Source: Leclercia adecarboxylata (GTDB lineage: Bacteria; Pseudomonadota; Gammaproteobacteria; Enterobacterales; Enterobacteriaceae). From it: a DNA stretch of 64,000 nucleotides. The DNA is taken from NCBI GenBank assembly GCA_002360945.1, contig DERO01000036.1:205554-269553 (forward strand). Direction: 5' to 3'. Position numbers and translations under genes: made by a program. How positions within the stretch are numbered: position 1 is the first letter of the stretch; each line of letters starts with the position of its first letter. Below the pieces are notes generated by a model that saw only the letters and a program-made list of their open reading frames with translations, did not search any database and had not been told where the DNA came from. Below, one piece after another: positions 40,622 to 53,653 of the stretch.

Positions 40622-42163
40622 TTACCAGGACTGGGTTGCTTTGAAGGAATCGAGCAGGCTCTTCAGCTTGCCTTCGATTTCGTCGTTATAGCCACCGGAC
40701 TGGTTGATCTCTTGCATCAGCGGAGCATGGTCACGGTCAGCGTAAGCCAACAGAGCGGCTTCGAAGCTACCGATTTTCGCCAGTTCTACATCCCCCAGAT
40801 AACCACGTTCTGCTGCGAACAGTACCAGGCCCTGCTGTGCAACTGACATAGGGGCATACTGTTTCTGTTTCAGCAGTTCGGTCACTTTCTGACCGTGGTC
40901 CAGCTGTTTACGGGTTGCATCGTCAAGGTCGGATGCAAACTGGGAGAACGCTGCCAGTTCACGATACTGTGCCAGCGCGGTACGGATACCACCGGACAGT
41001 TTCTTGATGATCTTGGTCTGCGCTGCGCCACCAACACGGGATACGGAGATACCCGGGTTAACTGCCGGACGAATACCGGAGTTAAACAGGTTAGTTTCCA
41101 GGAAGATCTGACCATCGGTAATGGAGATTACGTTGGTCGGAACGAACGCAGAAACGTCACCCGCCTGGGTTTCGATGATCGGCAGTGCGGTCAGAGAACC
41201 GGTCTGGCCTTTCACTTCACCTTTAGTGAAGTTCTCAACGTATTCCGCGTTAACGCGGGATGCACGCTCCAGCAGACGGGAGTGCAGATAGAATACGTCG
41301 CCCGGGAATGCTTCACGTCCTGGTGGACGACGGAGCAGCAGGGAAACCTGACGGTATGCAACGGCCTGTTTGGACAGGTCATCATAAACGATCAGTGCAT
41401 CTTCACCGCGGTCACGGAAGTATTCGCCCATTGCGCAACCGGCATACGGTGCCAGGTATTGCAGTGCAGCAGATTCAGAAGCGGTAGCCACAACAACGAT
41501 GGTGTTAGCCAGCGCGCCGTGCTCTTCCAGTTTACGAACCACGTTGGAAATGGTGGACGCTTTCTGGCCGATAGCCACGTACACACATTTGATGCCGGAG
41601 TCGCGCTGGTTGATGATCGCATCGATTGCCATCGCGGTTTTACCGGTCTGACGGTCACCGATGATCAGCTCACGCTGGCCACGGCCGATTGGGATCATGG
41701 CGTCAACGGATTTATAACCGGTCTGCACCGGCTGGTCGACGGACTGACGGTCGATTACGCCTGGTGCGATAACTTCGATTGGCGAGAAGCCATCGTTATC
41801 AACCGGACCTTTACCGTCGATTGGTGCACCCAGGGTGTTCACCACGCGACCCAGCAGGCCGCGGCCAACTGGAACTTCAAGAATACGGCCAGTACACTTG
41901 ACCTTCATGCCTTCGGCGAGGTCAGCGTAAGGACCCATCACAACTGCACCTACGGAGTCGCGCTCCAGGTTCAGTGCGATAGCGTAACGGTTACCCGGCA
42001 GGGAAATCATCTCACCCTGCATACAATCGGCCAGGCCGTGGATGCGGATAACACCGTCGCTTACAGAAACAATAGTACCTTCGTTGTGAGCTTCACTCAC
42101 AACACTGAACTGAGCAATGCGCTGCTTGATCAGTTCGCTGATTTCGGTGGAATTCAGTTGCAT
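40622..42163 (-). CDS. atpA: ATP synthase alpha subunit
   Basis: 513 residues. P-loop GDRQTGKTA near 169 binds non-catalytic nucleotide; the arginine finger lies in the conserved [11 protein letters not shown] region. Its N-terminus docks the b/delta stator. Confidence 0.99.
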   Translation of the reverse strand: MQLNSTEISELIKQRIAQFSVVSEAHNEGTIVSVSDGVIRIHGLADCMQGEMISLPGNRYAIALNLERDSVGAVVMGPYADLAEGMKVKCTGRILEVPVGRGLLGRVVNTLGAPIDGKGPVDNDGFSPIEVIAPGVIDRQSVDQPVQTGYKSVDAMIPIGRGQRELIIGDRQTGKTAMAIDAIINQRDSGIKCVYVAIGQKASTISNVVRKLEEHGALANTIVVVATASESAALQYLAPYAGCAMGEYFRDRGEDALIVYDDLSKQAVAYRQVSLLLRRPPGREAFPGDVFYLHSRLLERASRVNAEYVENFTKGEVKGQTGSLTALPIIETQAGDVSAFVPTNVISITDGQIFLETNLFNSGIRPAVNPGISVSRVGGAAQTKIIKKLSGGIRTALAQYRELAAFSQFASDLDDATRKQLDHGQKVTELLKQKQYAPMSVAQQGLVLFAAERGYLGDVELAKIGSFEAALLAYADRDHAPLMQEINQSGGYNDEIEGKLKSLLDSFKATQSW

Positions 42164-42175
42164 GCTCCAGTCCCC

Positions 42176-42709
42176 TTAAGACTGCAAGACGTCTGCAAGG
42201 CGCTCAAGACGGCCGCGTACGCTGCCATCAATGACCATATCACCCGCACGGATGATTACGCCCGCCATTACAGACTTATCGATATTGCAATTCAGCTTCA
42301 CTTTGCGTGACAGACGTTTTTCCATCGCGGCGGTGATTTTCGCAAGCTGTTCGTTACTCAGCTCAGTCGCAGAAGTTACGTGAACTTCAACGGTGGCTTC
42401 ACTGAGGGCACGCAGGTGCTCGAACTGCTCAAGAACATCCGGGAGCGCTTTCAGACGACCATTTTCTGCCATTACCCGAATCAGGTTCTGACCGTTGGTG
42501 TCCAGCTGCTCACCGCAAATGGCGATGAACGAACTGGCGAGGGTTTCCGGTGCCAGTGCACCTGAAAGCATCTCAGCCATGTGTTCGTTTTTCGTTACCT
42601 CAGCGGCAAACGCCAGCATGTTCTGCCAGCGATCGACATTTTGGTGTTCGATAGCAAAGTCAAAAGCTGCTTTGGCGTAGGGGCGAGCTACCGTAACAAA
42701 TTCAGACAT
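42176..42709 (-). CDS. atpH: ATP synthase delta subunit
   Basis: 177 residues. A helical N-terminal domain binds the alpha crown and the C-terminal part contacts the b dimer, completing the stator. It lies 12 nt before atpA and 14 nt after atpF. Confidence 0.98.
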   Translation of the reverse strand: MSEFVTVARPYAKAAFDFAIEHQNVDRWQNMLAFAAEVTKNEHMAEMLSGALAPETLASSFIAICGEQLDTNGQNLIRVMAENGRLKALPDVLEQFEHLRALSEATVEVHVTSATELSNEQLAKITAAMEKRLSRKVKLNCNIDKSVMAGVIIRAGDMVIDGSVRGRLERLADVLQS

Positions 42710-42723
42710 CAGCCCCTCCCTCC

Positions 42724-43194
42724 TTACAGTTCAGCGACAAGTTTGTCCACGATGTCGCTGTTAGCAGCTTCATCCACGGAACGTTCGATGATCTTCTCGG
42801 CGCCAGCAACAGCCAGAATCGCGACCTGCTTACGCAGCTCTTCGCGAGCACGTTTACGCTCGGCATCAATTTCAGCCTGCGCTTGCGTCACGATTTTAGT
42901 ACGTTCCTGTTCTGCTTCAGCTTTCGCTTCGTCCAGGATCTGAGAACGACGTTTGTTCGCCTGCTCGATGATTACCTGGGCTTCCGCTTTCGCTTTTTTC
43001 AGCTGGTCGGTCGCGTTGGCCTGTGCAAGGTCCAAATCTTTCTTAGCGCGTTCTGCAGAAGCCAGGCCGTCAGAGATTTCTTTCTGACGTTTTTCGATGG
43101 CTGCCATTAATGGCGGCCATACATACTTCATGCAGAACCAGACAAAGATAACAAACGCGATGGCCTGGCCGAGGATTGTTGCGTTCATGTTCAC
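42724..43194 (-). CDS. atpF: ATP synthase b subunit
   Basis: 156 residues. One N-terminal membrane helix ([19 protein letters not shown]) is followed by a long charged coiled coil that dimerises as the peripheral stalk. Confidence 0.98.
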   Translation of the reverse strand: MNMNATILGQAIAFVIFVWFCMKYVWPPLMAAIEKRQKEISDGLASAERAKKDLDLAQANATDQLKKAKAEAQVIIEQANKRRSQILDEAKAEAEQERTKIVTQAQAEIDAERKRAREELRKQVAILAVAGAEKIIERSVDEAANSDIVDKLVAEL

Positions 43195-43230
43195 AGCACA
43201 ATACCTCTTTAAATTTACAACTGTGGCTTA

Positions 43231-43520
<290 letters not shown>

Positions 43521-43536
43521 TAGTGTTGGTAAAGAA

Positions 43537-44741
<1,205 letters not shown>

Positions 44742-44831
44742 CACGTTTTTACTCCTGCTACCTTCGAGGTATGCCGCGTGTCGTATAAAACGTCCTTTAG
44801 GGCTCAGAGTCAAGCAGCAAAAAGCGGTCAA

Positions 44832-44859
44832 ATTATACGGTGCGTCCCCGTGATTTCAA
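44832..44859 (-). promoter_or_regulatory. Main promoter of the atp operon
   Basis: The minus strand has TTGAAA (44854-44859), a 16-bp spacer and a perfect TATAAT (44832-44837), about 90 bp before atpI. Confidence 0.8.
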
Positions 44860-45356
44860 ACAATAAGTAGCGAAAAGGTGAATAAATGTTTAAATATTTT
44901 TCCCCGGCGCTATTTCTTAACTTTTCGTCAAACTGTGAATGACTCATCAAAACTGCAAACCACGCGGAAACGTTGGCTACAAAGCGTGCACGAGATCACA
45001 AAATACACATTTACGATAAGGTCGGATAAATTAAATCAGTAAATCGTTATATTTCATGTCAATGATATTAAAGCGTAATTTCAGCAACTATTTTCAAAAC
45101 AGCCCTGTATACAACAAAAACCTTTTATTGACATTTATAATAAATATTTAACATTACGATCTGGTTACTCTTCCCTACTTTTAGCACGCTGATATTTTCA
45201 ATGTTTATTATTTTTTGGGTTAACTACACACTTAAGTTAACCCAAAGAAAATCCATAGTAAAAAAGCGGTTAAATAAGCACTGTATATTTCTTAGCCCGA
45301 CGCCTGATTTTTAACATACTAAGAACAGCACAAATTCCACAATTTTTATTATTTTT
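44860..45356. other. AT-rich gene-free gap between rsmG and atpI
   Basis: About 500 bp, strongly AT-rich, with no supported ORF or RNA gene. It holds an 11-bp perfect inverted repeat TTGGGTTAACT/AGTTAACCCAA at 45215-45225 and 45235-45245 without a terminator-like T tract. E. coli has a similarly long gap here. Confidence 0.6.
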
Positions 45357-45980
45357 TTAAAAATTGTTTGGCTTAACGATCACCAGATGGCGTTCACCTT
45401 CCAGCTGCGGAACGCGCAATTTGATGGCGGACTCCAGCTCAAACCCGGCAGGCAGCTGTGCAATTTCATCTTCCGGCAGGATACCTTTCAGGGCATAGAA
45501 GCGCCCGTTCTGCGCAGGCAGATGCTTACACCAGTCGATCATGTCGTTGAGCGAGGCAAACGCCCGGCTGATCACGCCGTCAAACGGCGGCTCGGCGGGA
45601 AACTCCTCTACCCTACTCTGCACCGGATGAATATTTTCCAGCTTCAGCTCATGTTGAACCTGACGCAGGAAGCGCACGCGCTTGCCCAGGCTGTCCAGCA
45701 GGGTGAACTGACACTCAGGACGCACGATAGAGAGCGGAATACCCGGCAGGCCCGGGCCAGTACCTACATCGATAAAACGCTCGCCCTGGAGGTGAGGCGC
45801 CACGACGATGCTGTCGAGGATGTGACGCACCAGCATCTCATTCGGGTCGCGAACCGAGGTGAGGTTATAGGCCTTGTTCCATTTGTGAAGCATATCGACA
45901 TACCCCACCAGCTGATTTTTCTGGTGATCGGTGAGCGAAATACCGGCTTGATCCAGCAGACGAGTGAGTTTGTTGAGCAC
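45357..45980 (-). CDS. rsmG: 16S rRNA m7G527 methyltransferase
   Basis: 207 residues, the E. coli RsmG length. SAM-binding motif [14 protein letters not shown]. It methylates G527 in the 530 loop; loss gives low-level streptomycin resistance. It follows mnmG in the ancient mnmG-rsmG pair, separated by a REP-type repeat. Confidence 0.98.
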   Translation of the reverse strand: MLNKLTRLLDQAGISLTDHQKNQLVGYVDMLHKWNKAYNLTSVRDPNEMLVRHILDSIVVAPHLQGERFIDVGTGPGLPGIPLSIVRPECQFTLLDSLGKRVRFLRQVQHELKLENIHPVQSRVEEFPAEPPFDGVISRAFASLNDMIDWCKHLPAQNGRFYALKGILPEDEIAQLPAGFELESAIKLRVPQLEGERHLVIVKPNNF

Positions 45981-46004
45981 AGTGAATACCTGTTGAGATG
46001 CGTT

Positions 46005-46076
46005 TTGGCGGGAGGCGCTACGCTTACCCGCCCTACGGAGTTCTGTAGGCCCGGATCGCTACGCATCACCGGGCAG
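46005..46076. repeat. REP/BIME-like double hairpin between mnmG and rsmG
   Basis: Two GC-rich stems: GGCGGG (46007) with CCCGCC, and GCCCGG with CCGGGC, each enclosing a GCTACGC sequence typical of REP units. Probably modulates mRNA stability between the genes. Confidence 0.65.
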
Positions 46077-46085
46077 TTCTTACGA

Positions 46086-47975
46086 TTACGCGCTGCGGCG
46101 CAGCATACCCTGTTTTTTCAGCCACACCAGCAGAATGGAGATGGCCGCAGGGGTGACGCCAGAAATACGCGATGCCTGGCCGATGGATGACGGCTTATGG
46201 TCATTCAGCTTGGCGATCACCTCGTTGGAGAGGCCGTTAACCTGGCGGTAATCCAGCGTGGCCGGGAGGATCGTACTCTCGTTGCGCTGCTGTTTCTCGA
46301 TCTCATCCTGCTGACGGGCGATATAGCCTTCGTATTTCACCTGGATTTCGACCTGCTCGGCGGCCTGCACGTCTTCCAGACCCGGCGCGAACGGCGTCAT
46401 CTGGATCAGCTGGTCGTAGGTCATCTCCGGGCGACGGAGCAGATCTTCCCCGCTGGCTTCACGCGACAGCGGCGCAGACAGGTGAGCATTCACTTCGTCT
46501 ACAGACTCGGCGGTTGGGTTAACCCAGGTGGACTTCAGGCGCTGACGTTCGCGCTCGATGTTCTCCAGCTTATCGTTGAAACGCGCCCAACGCGCATCGT
46601 CCACCAGACCCAGCTCACGACCGATTTCGGTCAGGCGCAGGTCGGCATTGTCTTCACGCAGCATCAGACGATATTCCGCGCGGGAGGTAAACATGCGGTA
46701 CGGCTCTTTGGTCCCCAGGGTGCAGAGGTCATCCACCAGCACGCCCAGGTAAGCCTGAGAACGACCTGGGGCCCAGCCCTCTTTCTCGGCTGAGAAGCGC
46801 GCGGCGTTCAGACCGGCCAGCAGACCCTGTGCAGCCGCTTCTTCGTAACCGGTGGTGCCGTTGATCTGGCCAGCAAAGAACAGCCCCTGGATATATTTGC
46901 TCTCCAGCGTCGGTTTCAGGTCACGCGGATCGAAGAAGTCATACTCGATGGCATAGCCCGGACGGACAATCTTCGCATTCTCCATCCCCTGCATCGAACG
47001 GACGATCTGCATCTGTACGTCGAAAGGCAGGCTGGTGGAGATACCGTTCGGGTAGATCTCGTTGGAGGTCAGCCCTTCCGGCTCGAGGAAGATCTGGTGC
47101 TGGTTACGATCGGCAAAGCGCATCACCTTGTCTTCGATCGACGGGCAGTAGCGTGGGCCGATCCCTTCGATCACCCCGGCATACATCGGGCTGCGATCGA
47201 GATTACTGCGGATCACGTCATGGGTTTTCTCGTTAGTGTGCGTGACATAGCACGGCACCTGACGCGGATGTTGATCCACGTTGCCCATGAACGAGAAGAC
47301 CGGCATTGGGTTATCGCCGTGCTGCTGTGCCAGCACGCTGAAATCGATAGTGCGGGCGTCAATACGCGGCGGCGTGCCGGTTTTCAGGCGGCTGACGCGC
47401 AGCGGCAGCTCGCGCAGACGGCGCGACAGCGGAATGGACGGCGGATCGCCAGCACGGCCACCGCTGTAGTTATCCAGTCCGATATGAATTTTGCCATCGA
47501 GGAAGGTGCCGACGGTCAGCACAACGGCTTTGGCACGGAATTTCAGGCCCATCTGGGTCACGGCACCGACGACACGATCGTTTTCGACGATCAGATCCTC
47601 AACCGCCTGCTGGAAGATCATCAGGTTCGGCTGATTCTCCAGCGCGGTACGTACCGCCTGACGATAGAGCACACGGTCTGCCTGTGCACGGGTGGCACGA
47701 ACGGCGGGGCCTTTGCTCGCGTTTAGTATCCTAAACTGGATGCCTGCATGATCGATCGCAGTGGCCATCAGGCCGCCAAGCGCATCCACTTCTTTTACCA
47801 GGTGTCCTTTCCCAATGCCGCCAATCGCCGGATTACAGGACATCTGTCCTAGCGTGTCGATATTGTGTGTCAAAAGCAGGGTCTGTTGACCCATTCGCGC
47901 CGCGGCCATTGCGGCCTCGGTGCCTGCATGACCCCCGCCAATGATGATGACGTCAAAAGGATCCTGATAAAACAT
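46086..47975 (-). CDS. mnmG: tRNA uridine 5-carboxymethylaminomethyl modification enzyme MnmG
   Basis: 629 residues. FAD-binding motif [10 protein letters not shown] at 13-22; conserved cysteine region [12 protein letters not shown]. With MnmE (13086-14450) it builds cmnm5U34. It borders oriC, and its transcription away from the origin affects initiation in E. coli. Confidence 0.98.
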   Translation of the reverse strand: MFYQDPFDVIIIGGGHAGTEAAMAAARMGQQTLLLTHNIDTLGQMSCNPAIGGIGKGHLVKEVDALGGLMATAIDHAGIQFRILNASKGPAVRATRAQADRVLYRQAVRTALENQPNLMIFQQAVEDLIVENDRVVGAVTQMGLKFRAKAVVLTVGTFLDGKIHIGLDNYSGGRAGDPPSIPLSRRLRELPLRVSRLKTGTPPRIDARTIDFSVLAQQHGDNPMPVFSFMGNVDQHPRQVPCYVTHTNEKTHDVIRSNLDRSPMYAGVIEGIGPRYCPSIEDKVMRFADRNQHQIFLEPEGLTSNEIYPNGISTSLPFDVQMQIVRSMQGMENAKIVRPGYAIEYDFFDPRDLKPTLESKYIQGLFFAGQINGTTGYEEAAAQGLLAGLNAARFSAEKEGWAPGRSQAYLGVLVDDLCTLGTKEPYRMFTSRAEYRLMLREDNADLRLTEIGRELGLVDDARWARFNDKLENIERERQRLKSTWVNPTAESVDEVNAHLSAPLSREASGEDLLRRPEMTYDQLIQMTPFAPGLEDVQAAEQVEIQVKYEGYIARQQDEIEKQQRNESTILPATLDYRQVNGLSNEVIAKLNDHKPSSIGQASRISGVTPAAISILLVWLKKQGMLRRSA

Positions 47976-48064
47976 GGTGGTCTGCCTCGCGTAAAGCGGT
48001 AAGAAAATGGATTGAAGCCCGGGCCGTGGATTCTACTCAACTTTAGTCGATCGAGAAAGCACTG

Positions 48065-48332
48065 GGATCCTGGCTATTAAAAAGAAGATCTTTTTATTTA
48101 GAGATCTGTTTTATTGTGATCTCTTATTAGGATCGCGGGTTTCTGTGGATAAGCCGGATCTCCCGAAGAAGATCATGCGTTTAGAGAGGATCGTTTGCTG
48201 TGAATGATCGGTGATCCTGCAGCGTATAAGCTGGGATCAGATCGCGTAGTTATACACAGCACAAAAAGTCATCACGGGTTGTTCTTGGGATAACTACCGG
48301 TTGATCCAAGCTTTTAACCAGAGTTATCCACA
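48065..48332. other. oriC: Chromosomal replication origin oriC
   Basis: Starts with three AT-rich 13-mer-like repeats (from GGATCCTGGCTATT at 48065, then GATCTTTTTATTT and GATCTGTTTTATT). DnaA boxes follow: R1 TGTGGATAA at 48144-48152, R2 TTATACACA at 48250-48258, R3 TTGGGATAA at 48285-48293, and R4 TTATCCACA at 48324-48332. Some 15 GATC Dam/SeqA sites lie from 48066 to 48346. It lies between mnmG and mioC, as in E. coli. DnaA-ATP opens the 13-mers to load DnaB. Confidence 0.97.
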
Positions 48333-48348
48333 TCTGATCGCACGATCT

Positions 48349-48798
48349 TTAATCGTTTTTGAGTAAATTTTTCCATTCACCCAGCCAAATTTCTGCTGGA
48401 TCTTCCGGAATATCGTGATCGAGGATGTTGATCTTCAGCGTTTCGCCGATCTGTTGTGCCCCGCAGGACTTCAGTTCGGTCTCGACTTTCTCAACGGCAC
48501 CGCAGAAGGTGTCATATTCCCGGCTGCCGATGCCGATCGCCCCAAAACGGACGTTCGCCAGGTCGGGCTGCTGCTCTTTTAACTCTTCATATAAAGGAAG
48601 AAGATTATCCGGAAGATCGCCCGCACCGTGGGTAGAGGTGATCAACAGCCAGATCCCGTCGATCGGCAGGTCTTCTAATAACGGCCCGTGCAGCGTTTCC
48701 GTGGAAAAACCCGCGTCTTCCAGCTTTTCAGCCAGGTGTTCCGCGACATATTCAGCCCCGCCAAGGGTGCTGCCGCTGATAAGAGTAATATCTGCCAT
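48349..48798 (-). CDS. mioC: Flavodoxin-like FMN protein MioC
   Basis: 149 residues from the ATG at 48798 (MADITLISGSTLGGAEYVAEHL); the 10 upstream in-frame codons are not part of the family. An FMN-binding flavoprotein that can carry electrons to biotin synthase. Its transcription runs into oriC from a DnaA-controlled promoter. The stop is 17 bp from DnaA box R4. Confidence 0.95.
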   Translation of the reverse strand: MADITLISGSTLGGAEYVAEHLAEKLEDAGFSTETLHGPLLEDLPIDGIWLLITSTHGAGDLPDNLLPLYEELKEQQPDLANVRFGAIGIGSREYDTFCGAVEKVETELKSCGAQQIGETLKINILDHDIPEDPAEIWLGEWKNLLKND

Positions 48799-48857
48799 GG
48801 ATCGCTCGCTCATATAAAGAGGGATCATTGTACGCTGTGAGCGAGCTGGGATCTACC

Positions 48858-48866
48858 TGTGGAAAA
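48858..48866 (-). promoter_or_regulatory. DnaA box at the mioC promoter
   Basis: TTTTCCACA on the minus strand, directly followed by GGTAGATCCC as in the E. coli mioC promoter, where DnaA represses transcription toward oriC. Confidence 0.7.
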
Positions 48867-48887
48867 TGTGGGTATGAATTTGCCCGA

Positions 48888-49346
48888 TCATGGGCGGATG
48901 GTACGCATGATCGGGTTCTGGAGGGAGATCAACGTCTCGGTGGACTGAATTTCATCGATTGTTTGGATCTTGTTGATAAGTACCTGCTGCAGGGCGTCGA
49001 TCGATCGGCACATCACCTTAATAAAGATGCTGTAGTGGCCGGTGGTGTAGTAGGCCTCGGTCACCTCATCCAGCGCGTTCAGCCTGGCCAGCGCTGATGG
49101 ATAATCTTTCGCGCTCTTGAGGATGATGCCGATAAAGCAGCAGACGTCGTACCCCAGCTGTTTCGGGCTGACGTCAATATGCGCCCCGGTGATGATCCCC
49201 GCCTGCTTCATCTTCTCTACGCGTACATGAATGGTGCCCGGGCTGACGCCAAACTGTTTGGCCAGTTCGGCATAAGCGGTACGGGCGTTAGCCATCAGGG
49301 CCTCGAGGATGCCGCGGTCCAGATTGTCGATCTGATAATTTTCCAT
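48888..49346 (-). CDS. asnC: Lrp/AsnC-family regulator AsnC
   Basis: 152 residues, the E. coli length. An N-terminal HTH (YAELAKQFGVSPGTIHVRVEKMKQAG) is followed by a RAM ligand domain that senses asparagine. It activates the divergent asnA when asparagine is low and represses itself; the 150-bp gap holds both promoters. Confidence 0.97.
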   Translation of the reverse strand: MENYQIDNLDRGILEALMANARTAYAELAKQFGVSPGTIHVRVEKMKQAGIITGAHIDVSPKQLGYDVCCFIGIILKSAKDYPSALARLNALDEVTEAYYTTGHYSIFIKVMCRSIDALQQVLINKIQTIDEIQSTETLISLQNPIMRTIRP

Positions 49347-49496
49347 AGCTTTTTCTTATGAAGATTAATGAATCACTCTATTTTAGCGGGTAATTTTATC
49401 GAATCAAAAGTGATAGCGGAGTTTTATTGTTGGATTATTGAAAGAGGTTCTTTTTTGTTGCTTAATCAATGCCAACAGGACGCAGGAGTATAAATA

Positions 49497-50489
49497 ATGA
49501 AAACCGCTTACATCGCACAACAACGCCAGATCAGTTTCGTAAAATCCCATTTTTCCCGCCAGCTGGAAGAGAAGCTCGGTCTTATTGAAGTCCAGGCGCC
49601 GATCTTAAGCCGCGTGGGTGACGGGACGCAGGACAACCTGTCTGGTTGCGAAAAAGCGGTACAGGTGAAAGTGAAAACACTGCCAGACGCCCAGTTCGAA
49701 GTGGTTCATTCCCTTGCGAAGTGGAAGCGTCAAACCCTGGGACAACACGACTTCAGCGCGGGCGAAGGGCTTTACACGCACATGAAAGCTCTTCGCCCCG
49801 ATGAAGACCGCCTTACTGCTATTCACTCTGTTTACGTTGACCAGTGGGACTGGGAACGCGTGATGGGTGATGGCGAACGTCATACCCGTACGCTGAAAGC
49901 GACGGTTGAAGCCATTTATGCCGGGATCAAAGAAACCGAAGCGGCGGTCAGTAAAGAGTTTGGTCTGACCCCGTTCCTGCCGGAGACGATCCAGTTTGTT
50001 CACAGCCAGGAGCTGCTGTCCCGCTTCCCGGATCTGGATGCTAAAGGCCGTGAGCGTGCGATCGCTAAAGAGCTGGGCGCCGTGTTCCTGATTGGGATCG
50101 GCGGCAAACTGTCTCATGGTCAGCGCCACGACGTTCGTGCGCCGGATTATGATGACTGGAGCAGCGAAGGCGAGAGCGGCCTGGCGGGCCTGAACGGCGA
50201 TATTCTGGTGTGGAACCCGGTGCTGAAAGATGCCTTTGAACTCTCTTCCATGGGGATCCGCGTCGATGCCGAAGCCCTGCAGCGTCAGCTGGCAATCACC
50301 GGTGATGAAGATCGTCTCAAGCTGGAGTGGCACCAGGCGCTGCTGCGCGGCGAGATGCCGCAGACCATCGGCGGCGGCATTGGCCAGTCTCGTCTGACCA
50401 TGTTACTGCTGCAACTCTCCCACATCGGCCAGGTTCAGTGTGGCGTATGGCCACAGCAGGTTCGTGACAGCGTGGACGCGCTGCTGTAA
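49497..50489 (+). CDS. asnA: Aspartate-ammonia ligase (asparagine synthetase A)
   Basis: 330 residues, related to class II aminoacyl-tRNA synthetases. It makes asparagine from aspartate, ammonia and ATP through an aspartyl-AMP. An AGGAG site lies upstream of the ATG. Its TAA directly abuts the convergent viaA TAA (50489/50490), so there is no space for a terminator between them. Confidence 0.98.
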   Translation: MKTAYIAQQRQISFVKSHFSRQLEEKLGLIEVQAPILSRVGDGTQDNLSGCEKAVQVKVKTLPDAQFEVVHSLAKWKRQTLGQHDFSAGEGLYTHMKALRPDEDRLTAIHSVYVDQWDWERVMGDGERHTRTLKATVEAIYAGIKETEAAVSKEFGLTPFLPETIQFVHSQELLSRFPDLDAKGRERAIAKELGAVFLIGIGGKLSHGQRHDVRAPDYDDWSSEGESGLAGLNGDILVWNPVLKDAFELSSMGIRVDAEALQRQLAITGDEDRLKLEWHQALLRGEMPQTIGGGIGQSRLTMLLLQLSHIGQVQCGVWPQQVRDSVDALL

Positions 50490-51941
50490 TTAGCGTTTCC
50501 AGCGCCGCAGCAGGCGGCTACGCAACCCGGTATCAAAGCGCCAGATATGATCGAAGATGCGCATGATGCCGGGTTTTCCATGCGTGGACATCGCCACCGC
50601 GTGAAAACGATGCTGATGTTCCCGCTGCAACACCTTCACCTTACTCACCACCTCATCCGGCAACCGCTGGGCAATAAAATCCGAGATCACCACCGCGTCG
50701 GCGTCATACCACTCTCCACCCTGCATCCGCTCGATAATGGCGCGAAAACAGCTGGCGAGATCGGTCCCGCCGCGAAAGCGCTGGCTTAAGAAGCGGATCG
50801 CCTGCTCGAGGCCGTGCTGGCCCGACAACTCGTAGCCCACCACCTCGCTGGAAAACAGCATGATAAAGCAGCGCCGTCTGTCGGCGAGCGCCACGCGCAT
50901 CAGCGCCAGGCAAAAGGCTTTGGCGCACTGCTCATTGAAGCCGCCCATCGAGCCGGAGGTATCCACGCAGACGATAAACGGCCCACGGGGCTGTTCGTCG
51001 AAATCCTGATGCACGGCCGGGCGCTGGCTGACCTTCTCCCGCCAGGCATCGCCGTGCAGCCGGTAGGTCAGAAGCTGCTTCTCCACCAGCCGACGGTAAA
51101 ATTCATACTCCAGCTCGGTGATACCCAGGGTAGCCAGCTCGGGCGGCAGCAGGCGCAGAATATCGTCGCTCTGCTGCAGTCCATCTACCTGCTCCGGCAC
51201 CGTCGCCGGCTCGCGCACCAGAGTGCGGAAGGTCTCCAGCGGGGCATCCTTTTTTGGCACCGACTTCGCCTCCCGGGAACGGCCCAGCTGTTCCGCCAGC
51301 TGCATCAGCTCCGGCTGCTGCGCCAGGAAGTCGCCATAGCGGACGATAAGCTGATAATCCCCGCGCTTAAGCTGACCGGCGCTCATATCCCACAGGCGGC
51401 CGGCGGCGTTTTCGTTCTCCACCAGCACCGGCTCCAGGGCCCCGGCTAAGGTCATGCGCTCCTGCACTTCGCTGAGCAGCTGTTCGCGCTCCTCTTCCAG
51501 CAGCTGCTGATTCAGAGAGGTGGCCTGCACCACCAGGCTCAACCGCCAGCGCTGTAAAAACAGGGTATGCAGGGCGGGCGTAAAGGTGGCGTTATCCACC
51601 ACCAGCTGCCGGGCCTGGCTGGCGTACGGGGAGTGAACCCTGTCCAGCAGGGTGAGAATCTGCGGCAGCTGCACGATCAGCTGGGGCGTGGAGAGCAGTT
51701 GGCTCTGCTGATAGCACATCACCTCTTCGGTAAGCTCTGGCGGGACGCGGGTATCTTTCAGCCTTTTGCGTAAATTTTCCCGCCAGCGGGGGAGATCGTC
51801 GGTGATGGCGGTTTTAAGCCGGGGGAATTTTTCAAAAAAGATCGCCAGCTGCGGCGAGGCCAGCAGGGTCAGGATGATCTCTTCGATCATCCCCTCCTCA
51901 CCGACGGCGAGCATAATGTTGAGCGTATCCAGCGTCAGCAT
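50490..51941 (-). CDS. viaA: VWA-domain protein ViaA
   Basis: 483 residues. The C-terminal von Willebrand A domain has the MIDAS motif DTSGSMGG; the N-terminal helical region binds and stimulates RavA. With RavA it interacts with respiratory complexes and lipids and affects aminoglycoside sensitivity under low energy. The start overlaps the ravA end by 7 nt. Confidence 0.96.
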   Translation of the reverse strand: MLTLDTLNIMLAVGEEGMIEEIILTLLASPQLAIFFEKFPRLKTAITDDLPRWRENLRKRLKDTRVPPELTEEVMCYQQSQLLSTPQLIVQLPQILTLLDRVHSPYASQARQLVVDNATFTPALHTLFLQRWRLSLVVQATSLNQQLLEEEREQLLSEVQERMTLAGALEPVLVENENAAGRLWDMSAGQLKRGDYQLIVRYGDFLAQQPELMQLAEQLGRSREAKSVPKKDAPLETFRTLVREPATVPEQVDGLQQSDDILRLLPPELATLGITELEYEFYRRLVEKQLLTYRLHGDAWREKVSQRPAVHQDFDEQPRGPFIVCVDTSGSMGGFNEQCAKAFCLALMRVALADRRRCFIMLFSSEVVGYELSGQHGLEQAIRFLSQRFRGGTDLASCFRAIIERMQGGEWYDADAVVISDFIAQRLPDEVVSKVKVLQREHQHRFHAVAMSTHGKPGIMRIFDHIWRFDTGLRSRLLRRWKR

Positions 51942-53431
51942 TGACGCGCCTGTTTGATCTGCGCGCTCACATCCTGCAGGCTGGATTCAATTCGCCCCAG
52001 CCAGTCGCTGTGGATAAACAGACATTTTTGCTGCTCGCTGAAGCGGGTGTGCTGCAGGTGCCACTGGTTATCCAGCGCTTCCAGCTGCTGTTTGATCTCT
52101 TCCGGGACGCTGTCAGAGGCGGTGCCGGGTAGCGCAAGGCGCGATCCCTGCAGGCTGACGTCGCGGATCACCAGATGCAGGCTGCCGTCCACTTCCAGAT
52201 TGAGCAACTGGGCAAAGCCGATGCCGTTGAGTTTGCCGCGGATCTCACCGCCTTTAGTCAGCCACTGCGACAGGGCTTCGCGCTCAATGGTGATATGAAT
52301 CACCTGCATATCATGGAGCTTAAGCGGCTGCTGGAGGAGCAGCGTCAGGGTGGTCTCGTTCAGTTCGGCCGGTAATTCATAATGTGGACGCCGGGCAAAC
52401 ATGCCGCTCTGACGGCTGACGCGCAGGGCGGTTTTATCGCTTTGCTGCTGCTGAAGCTGCAGGCGGCGCTGGGTGATGGCTCCGAGCTGGTTCAGCATCT
52501 CCTGCTGCCCCCAGGCGTGTCCGGTCATCAATATTTCCAACTGCTGCTGCATCAGGTTCATACCGTTGGCGTCATGCCACAGGCAATCTTTCAGCAGGAT
52601 CAGGTCGATAGGGGCAACCGCATCGCGACCGCTGAACAGGGCACTGGCCTGCAGCAGGCGAATGGCTTTCTTCCAGCGACGATCGGAGACGTAAGGTGCC
52701 CCCGGCAGGGCATCCAGCTGCTGGCGCAGCATAAAGACCAGGTCGAACACCGCATCTGGCAGTTTGATTTTACCGATGTCCTGCTGCCACTGCTGGTACT
52801 CCTCGTCCGTCACCTGCAAGGCGGCAGGTACCGGGTTATCGTTTTCATCCTGCTGGCTAATCAGCAGCGAGCGGAAGTTCGCTTTGTCCTGCACCTTGTC
52901 GAGCCACAGGCGGATCAGCATACGGTCATATAAGGCTTCGAGACTGCTGTCGGCTTCCGGCAGTTCGTTGGAGGCTGCCACCAGCAGGCGCATCGGGATT
53001 TTCCCCTCATGCGCGCCATTGCGGAACCGGCGTTCGTTAATGGCGGTGAGCAGGGTATTGAGGATTGCCGGGCCGGCTTTCCAGATTTCATCGAGAAAAA
53101 CGATCTCCGCTTCCGGCAGATAGCCCGCCGTTAAACGTTCATAGCGTCCTTCATCTTTAAGCGCCTGGATGGAGAGCGGGCCGAACACCTCTTCTGGTGT
53201 GGAAAAGCGGGTCATCAGATACTCAAAGGCTCTGGCGTGCTGAAACGCGAATTTCAGCCGACGGGCAATCAGGCTTTTTGCGATGCCGGGCGGCCCCAGC
53301 AGAAAGACGCTTTCGCCACTCAGTGCCGCCAGTAAACAGAGGCGGATGGCGTGGCTACGTTCAAACAGTCCTTTTTCCAGCGCGCCGCTGAGACGGGAAA
53401 TTCTTTCTGCTAATAAATGAGTGTGAGCCAT
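51935..53431 (-). CDS. ravA: MoxR-family AAA+ ATPase RavA
   Basis: 498 residues. Walker [10 protein letters not shown] and Walker [11 protein letters not shown] are intact; the C-terminal part contains the LARA domain that binds LdcI (CadA) in E. coli. A hexameric ATPase working with ViaA. First gene of ravA-viaA. Confidence 0.96.
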   Translation of the reverse strand: MAHTHLLAERISRLSGALEKGLFERSHAIRLCLLAALSGESVFLLGPPGIAKSLIARRLKFAFQHARAFEYLMTRFSTPEEVFGPLSIQALKDEGRYERLTAGYLPEAEIVFLDEIWKAGPAILNTLLTAINERRFRNGAHEGKIPMRLLVAASNELPEADSSLEALYDRMLIRLWLDKVQDKANFRSLLISQQDENDNPVPAALQVTDEEYQQWQQDIGKIKLPDAVFDLVFMLRQQLDALPGAPYVSDRRWKKAIRLLQASALFSGRDAVAPIDLILLKDCLWHDANGMNLMQQQLEILMTGHAWGQQEMLNQLGAITQRRLQLQQQQSDKTALRVSRQSGMFARRPHYELPAELNETTLTLLLQQPLKLHDMQVIHITIEREALSQWLTKGGEIRGKLNGIGFAQLLNLEVDGSLHLVIRDVSLQGSRLALPGTASDSVPEEIKQQLEALDNQWHLQHTRFSEQQKCLFIHSDWLGRIESSLQDVSAQIKQARQC

Positions 53432-53653
53432 AATTGTTTTGCATCCTTTCGCCGTAAACCCGGCTAATTGAAGCGAGTATAGACGTTTCGTTCGGGGCTG
53501 GTAATAGACTGAACTACGGTGCTATTTTCTTTGCGCTATGTTAATGACGGCGCATTTAGGGGTACGATTCTACGATTAATCGTGCATACTGTGCGCTTTT
53601 TGTGGGCCAAGGGACTAAGCACACATTTGTTATATAAACGAAAAGACTAGTCT

